This document shows positions 60,331 to 64,000 of a DNA stretch of 64,000 bases, in pieces. The notes beneath the pieces were generated by a model. It saw nothing but the letters and a program-made list of their open reading frames with translations. It had not been told where the DNA came from and did no database searches. This DNA comes from Brevibacterium renqingii (GTDB lineage: Bacteria; Actinomycetota; Actinomycetes; Actinomycetales; Brevibacteriaceae), in assembly GCF_017808105.1 (NCBI RefSeq), contig NZ_JADBHF010000003.1, forward strand, positions 1 to 64,000, in the 5' to 3' direction. The position numbers and the translations under genes were made by a program. How positions within the stretch are numbered: the first letter of the stretch is position 1; each line of letters opens with the position of its first letter.

Positions 60331-60404
60331 GCAAATTCGCGAAGCGACCGCCGCACTCACAGAACTCCTGGCCCTAAGACGACAACAGCTCGGTCATCCG
60401 ACGC

Positions 60405-60500
60405 CACGCGGAAGCGCCTGTGCGCGCCAAGCGGAAGCGCCTGTGCGCGCCACGCGGAAGCGCCTGTGTGCACCTCACGCGGAAGCGCCTGTGTGCACCT
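60405..60500. repeat. Tandem repeat, four units of 23-25 bases
   Basis: Units share the core GCGGAAGCGCCTGTG: 60405-60427, 60428-60450, 60451-60475 and 60476-60500. The first two units end GCGCGC and the last two end TGCACCT. They have no spacers, so this is not CRISPR. A fifth, inverted partial unit follows and forms a hairpin. Confidence 0.85.
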
Positions 60501-60525
60501 CACGCAGAGGCGCACACAGGCGCTT
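60483..60525. terminator. Hairpin made by the last tandem-repeat unit and its inverted copy
   Basis: The arms AAGCGCCTGTGTGC and GCACACAGGCGCTT form a 14-bp stem with a 15-base loop, followed by TCTCG. It lies between the convergent lctP and RNase J genes and probably serves as terminator for one or both. Confidence 0.65.
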
Positions 60526-60588
60526 TCTCGCTCCACTGCCACGCCTCGCCCCATCGGGACGCCTGTGGCGGCTCGGGGCCCGGGTCGC

Positions 60589-62277
60589 TCAGACGATGAC
60601 GACCATGGGGACGATCATCGGCTTGCGGCGCAGCTTCGAGGACACCCAGCGGCCGATGGTGCGGCGCACGACCTGCTGGAGCTGGTACTGGTCGACGGTC
60701 CCGTCGCGCAGCGCATCTTCGACGGCCTTGCTGACCTTCGGCACGATCGTGTCGAAGACGTCATCGGACTCGGCCACACCGCGGGCGTGGATCTCGGGTC
60801 CGGCGATGAGCGACTTCGTCTGCGAGTTCACGGCCATGAAGATCGTCACGAAGCCCTCACCGGACAGGACCAGACGGTCCTTGAGGTCGGCCTCGGTGAT
60901 CTCGCCCACCGAGGATCCGTCGACGAAGACGTAGTTGCAGTCCACGGCGCCGACGACTTCGGCGCGGCCGTCCTTGAGGTCGACGACCCAGCCGTCATCG
61001 GCCAGGACGATGTTGTCGGGATCGACGCCGGTCGCCTCGGCGTGGCGGGCATTGGCCAGCAGGTGGCGCCACTCACCGTGGACGGGCATGACGCCACGGG
61101 GCTTGACGATGTTGTAGCAGTAGAGCAGCTCGCCGCCGGAGGCGTGCCCGGACACGTGGATCTTCGCATCGGCCTTCGAGATCACGCGGGCGCCGAGCTT
61201 CATCAGACCGTTGATGACCTTGAACACGGAGTTCTCGTTGCCCGGGATCAGCGAGGAGGCGAGGATGACGGTGTCGCCGTCGCCCACGTCGACGCGGTGG
61301 TTGCGGTTGGCCATGCGCGACAGCGCGGCCATCGGCTCACCTTGGGACCCGGTGCACATGAGGACGATCTGGTCCTCCGGGTAGTCGTCGACCTTCTTGA
61401 TGTCGATGAGCGTGCCCTGCGGCACGTCGAGGTAGCCGAGGTCGGCGGCGATCTTCATATTGCGCACCATCGACCGGCCGACGAGCGCCACTTTGCGGCC
61501 GTGGGCCGTGGCGGCGTTGAGCACCTGCTGGACGCGGTGGACGTGGGAGGAGAAGGAGGCGACGATGATGCGGCGCTCGGCGGTGCCGAAGAGGTTCTCG
61601 AGCACGGGCCCGATGTCCTTCTCCAGGGCGGTGAAGCCGGGGACCTCGGCATTCGTCGAGTCCGTCATGAACAGGTCGACGCCCTCCTCGCCGAGGCGGG
61701 CGAAGGCGCGCAGATCGGTGATGCGGCCGTCGAGCGGCAGCTGGTCCATCTTGAAGTCGCCGGTGTGGAGGATGTTGCCGGCACCGGTGCGGATGAACAC
61801 GGCCAGGGCGTCGGGGATCGAATGGTTGACGGCGACGAACTCGAGGTCGAAGGGACCGAGCTGATCGAGGTCGTCCTCGGCCACCACGCGGGTGATCGGC
61901 TTGATCCGGTGTTCCTTGAGCTTGGCCTCGATGAGCGCGATCGTCAGCTTCGAGCCGAGGATGGGGATATCACCCTTGCGGCGCAGCAGGTAGGGCACCG
62001 CACCGATGTGGTCCTCGTGGCCGTGGGTGAGCACGAGCCCGACGATGTCGTCGAGGCGGTCATCGAGGTAGGAGAAATCGGGGAGGATGAGGTCGACGCC
62101 GGGCTGGTCCTCTTCAGGGAAGAGCACGCCGCAGTCGACGATGAGGAGCTTGCCGTGGTATTCGAACACGGTCATATTGCGCCCGACCTCGCCGAGGCCG
62201 CCGAGTGCGACGATGCGGACGGCCTCGCGGTCCATCTTCGGCGGGCGGGACAGTTCTTGGGTCAATGCATTATTCAC
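60589..62277 (-). CDS. rnj: Ribonuclease J
   Basis: This 562-residue metallo-beta-lactamase/beta-CASP nuclease has both 5'-exonuclease and endonuclease activity in RNA decay and processing. Zinc-binding THGHEDHIGAVPYLL, NHSIPDALAV, HTGDFKMDQ and the beta-CASP part with GSQGEPMAAL and SGHASGGEL are all present. GTG 62277 is ten bases after AGGAG and overlaps the dapA stop; GTG 62289 has no room for a ribosome-binding site. It is an operon with dapA, as in most actinobacteria. Confidence 0.95.
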   Translation of the reverse strand: MNNALTQELSRPPKMDREAVRIVALGGLGEVGRNMTVFEYHGKLLIVDCGVLFPEEDQPGVDLILPDFSYLDDRLDDIVGLVLTHGHEDHIGAVPYLLRRKGDIPILGSKLTIALIEAKLKEHRIKPITRVVAEDDLDQLGPFDLEFVAVNHSIPDALAVFIRTGAGNILHTGDFKMDQLPLDGRITDLRAFARLGEEGVDLFMTDSTNAEVPGFTALEKDIGPVLENLFGTAERRIIVASFSSHVHRVQQVLNAATAHGRKVALVGRSMVRNMKIAADLGYLDVPQGTLIDIKKVDDYPEDQIVLMCTGSQGEPMAALSRMANRNHRVDVGDGDTVILASSLIPGNENSVFKVINGLMKLGARVISKADAKIHVSGHASGGELLYCYNIVKPRGVMPVHGEWRHLLANARHAEATGVDPDNIVLADDGWVVDLKDGRAEVVGAVDCNYVFVDGSSVGEITEADLKDRLVLSGEGFVTIFMAVNSQTKSLIAGPEIHARGVAESDDVFDTIVPKVSKAVEDALRDGTVDQYQLQQVVRRTIGRWVSSKLRRKPMIVPMVVIV

Positions 62278-63193
62278 TGAGGTAACCACTCCTGGTCAAT
62301 TGGGCGGTGACGAACGCCACCTGCTCCTCATCTGCTGGGAGCAGCGGCATCCGCACATCGCGGTTGTCGAGTATTCCTTGGGCCTGCAGAGCGGCCTTCG
62401 CCGAGATCACGCCCGGCATATGGTTCATGAGCGCATCCACCACGTCCGCGGTCTCGCGGCTGAGGACGCGTGCTGTGTGCAGATCGTTGTTCGCCACTGC
62501 CCGCACCATCGAGGCGAAGCGGTCCGAGCAGACGTGCCCGGCCACGGACACGAGCCCGAGGGCCCCGAGGGACAGCAGCGGCAGGTTGAGAGCGTCCTCG
62601 CCGGAGTAGTAGACCAGCGAGGAGTTGTTCATCACGAACGAGGAGGCGAAGAGGTCGCCCTTCGCATCCTTGACCGCGAGGATGTTCGGGTGGTCGGACA
62701 GCCGCAGCAGGGTGTCCGTGATGATCGGGGCGCCCGCGCGACCGGGGATGTCGTAGAGCATGACTGGCAGGTCGGTCGAGTCGGCGGCGGCACGCATATG
62801 CGCCTCGATCGCCGGCTGCGTCGGCTTCGAATAGTACGGGGTGACGATGAGGATGCCATCGGCTCCGGCCGCAGCGGAGCGGCGAGAGAGGTCGATGGTG
62901 TGGGCGGTGACGTTGTTGCCGGTGCCGGCGATGATCTTCGCCCGGCTGCCGATGACGCCGCGCACGACGTGGAGGAGTTCGATCTTCTCGTCGTCGGTCG
63001 TCGTCGGTGACTCTCCGGTGGTGCCGGAGACGACGAGCATGTCGTTGCCGAGTGCGACGAGGTGCTCGGCCACCTTCTCAACGGCCGGATAGTCGATGCT
63101 GCCGTCGGCCTTGAACGGGGTCACCATTGCAGTGCCGACGGTACCGAATGCGTCAATTGCAGCGGCCGCTGCGCTGTCACCGAGAATCGCCAT
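62270..63193 (-). CDS. dapA: 4-hydroxy-tetrahydrodipicolinate synthase
   Basis: DapA condenses pyruvate with aspartate semialdehyde, the first step of the diaminopimelate/lysine branch. The 307-residue TIM-barrel has VVSGTTGESPTTTDDEK, the tyrosine in MLYDIPGRAG, and the Schiff-base lysine in ILAVKDAKGD. It is the first gene of the dapA-rnj operon. The 158-base gap upstream holds its promoter region and no gene. Confidence 0.96.
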   Translation of the reverse strand: MAILGDSAAAAAIDAFGTVGTAMVTPFKADGSIDYPAVEKVAEHLVALGNDMLVVSGTTGESPTTTDDEKIELLHVVRGVIGSRAKIIAGTGNNVTAHTIDLSRRSAAAGADGILIVTPYYSKPTQPAIEAHMRAAADSTDLPVMLYDIPGRAGAPIITDTLLRLSDHPNILAVKDAKGDLFASSFVMNNSSLVYYSGEDALNLPLLSLGALGLVSVAGHVCSDRFASMVRAVANNDLHTARVLSRETADVVDALMNHMPGVISAKAALQAQGILDNRDVRMPLLPADEEQVAFVTAQLTRSGYLSE

Positions 63194-63351
63194 GATTCAA
63201 GGATACCGCCCACGTGGTTCCACACGCGCAGAGGTCCACCCGCGTTGCGAGACCAGTTCTCCACCGCAACCCCGCCGAGGCGGCCGGCCGCATCCATCGA
63301 ACGACCGAGCGCACCGCCGAGACGAGAGGCAGATCACAGACGGGCAGCCGC

Positions 63352-63975
63352 CTAGCCTTCGAGCAGCCTGTCTGCGGTCTCGATCAGGACTCGCGTCATC
63401 GTCTGCGGGTTCGGTCCGTGGCCGGCGACGGTGGCGAGGTCGAAACCGTCGATGACGGCGATGAACGTATCGACCGCCTCGGCGGCGGTGAGTTCGAAGA
63501 GTTCGAACTCACCCCTCTCCACCCCGTCGTCGACGATCCGCCGGAAGAGCCTGCGCCAGCCGTCGAAGACCGCATCAACGCAGTTCTGCAGACCCGCATC
63601 GGTGCGGGCGGCGGTGACGAGTTCGAGCCAGATCCGGGATCGCTGATCGTGGATGCCGACTCCGTGAACGGCGGCGAAGGCATCGTGCAGACGGTGCCGG
63701 GCCATTCGGCCGCGGCCGTCATCGCGCGGCTTCGCGATCTCCTCGATGCCCATGAGGACGGTGGCCGTATGGATCGAAAACGCCTGCGCGAGCAGTTCGT
63801 CACGCGATTCGAAGTAGTACTGCACGGTCCCGATCGACATTCCGACGGCCTTGGCCACATCCCCGAGCCGCACGCCGGCAGGACCCCGGGCGACTATGGC
63901 GTCAAGAGTGGCCTGGATGATCGCGAACTTCTTCGCCTCGGCCTGCTCGGGCGGCTGCTGCGGGCGCGGGCTCAT
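63352..63975 (-). CDS. TetR-family transcriptional regulator
   Basis: The 207-residue product has an N-terminal HTH (AIIQATLDAIVARGPAGVRL, then VAKAVGMSIGTVQYYFESRD) typical of TetR. The C-terminal domain carries RMARHRLHDAFAAVHGVGIHD, like BetI or AcrR relatives. It is probably a local repressor of a gene beyond the right edge, because the neighbour dapA is a housekeeping gene. The ligand is unknown. Confidence 0.92.
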   Translation of the reverse strand: MSPRPQQPPEQAEAKKFAIIQATLDAIVARGPAGVRLGDVAKAVGMSIGTVQYYFESRDELLAQAFSIHTATVLMGIEEIAKPRDDGRGRMARHRLHDAFAAVHGVGIHDQRSRIWLELVTAARTDAGLQNCVDAVFDGWRRLFRRIVDDGVERGEFELFELTAAEAVDTFIAVIDGFDLATVAGHGPNPQTMTRVLIETADRLLEG

Positions 63976-64000
63976 GCCGGCACCGTCTGATCCGCACCCG

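Noticed and set aside
58099..60360. Minus-strand open frame of about 753 codons opposite lctP
   Set aside because: It is a highly charged shadow product; the plus strand encodes a membrane permease with clear motifs.
60405..60500. CRISPR array
   Set aside because: The repeats are directly adjacent with no unique spacers, and no cas gene is present.
60196..62280. Plus-strand open frame of about 694 codons opposite RNase J
   Set aside because: RNase J is unmistakable on the minus strand, and the plus product has the Asp/Val/Gly/His composition typical of antisense frames.

Overview
The window is one GC-rich chromosomal segment (estimated by eye, mostly in the 60s percent) with dense, short-spaced operons and frequent GTG/TTG starts. 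Gene order points to a high-GC Gram-positive actinobacterium: recX-recA-DUF3046-XRE-cinA-pgsA-ftsK, dapF/miaA/miaB, lexA next to a LysM gene, PriA replacing HisA, and infC-rpmI-rplT beside a DUF1844 gene. Protein style and accessory content suggest Brevibacterium or a close relative; this is an inference without database support. No rRNA, tRNA, CRISPR array, prophage or insertion sequence was recognised.

Layout. 1-2.8 kb is a patchy accessory strip: the 5' end of an MHS-type transporter, a decayed copy of a short-chain dehydrogenase, an unusually AT-rich membrane-protein gene, and the intact dehydrogenase. 2.9-6.6 kb holds pheS-pheT. 6.8-9.9 kb has a ThDP enzyme of the acetolactate-synthase type convergent with another MHS transporter. 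10-14.1 kb carries a cytochrome P450, an overlapping ferredoxin-NADP-reductase/flavodoxin fusion and a divergent LysR regulator. 14.1-18.5 kb contains a pentapeptide-repeat gene, an RNA methyltransferase and infC-rpmI-rplT, with an AUC start for infC and a leader terminator, then the DUF1844 gene. 18.5-21.7 kb has a TetR regulator, its likely target reductase with two operator copies, and a dicarboxylate/amino-acid symporter.

21.9-26.6 kb is a histidine operon (hisC-hisB-membrane protein-hisH-priA-sseB). 26.7-28.0 kb is the SOS control node: lexA and a divergent LysM membrane protein share three LexA boxes. 28.2-31.6 kb is a DinG-type helicase and HflX; an rRNA-methyltransferase-like gene, dapF and a PadR regulator follow. 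34.1-38.1 kb is a compact O-demethylation cassette: a LigM-type tetrahydrofolate-dependent demethylase, a MetF-type reductase, and a divergent aromatic-acid transporter, with operator-like palindromes between the two arms. 38.2-48.5 kb is core: miaA, a conserved hypothetical, miaB, recX, recA (with a LexA box), DUF3046, XRE regulator, cinA, pgsA, ftsK.

48.5-50.4 kb is a sparse island with a lipoprotein gene and a possible small membrane ORF lying between two 83-base direct repeats. 50.4-55 kb is a CitA/CitB-type two-component system divergent from a CitMHS citrate transporter and a universal stress protein. 55-60.2 kb holds an FAD-linked oxidase, malate synthase and an LctP-type lactate/glycolate permease, a set that fits two-carbon or hydroxy-acid metabolism. 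After a 410-base repeat-rich gap come RNase J, dapA and a TetR regulator.

The most interesting elements are the P450/reductase-flavodoxin overlap, the LigM-MetF-transporter-PadR cassette with its palindromes, the infC leader, the direct-repeat-bounded lipoprotein island and the long intergenic palindrome at 60.3 kb.
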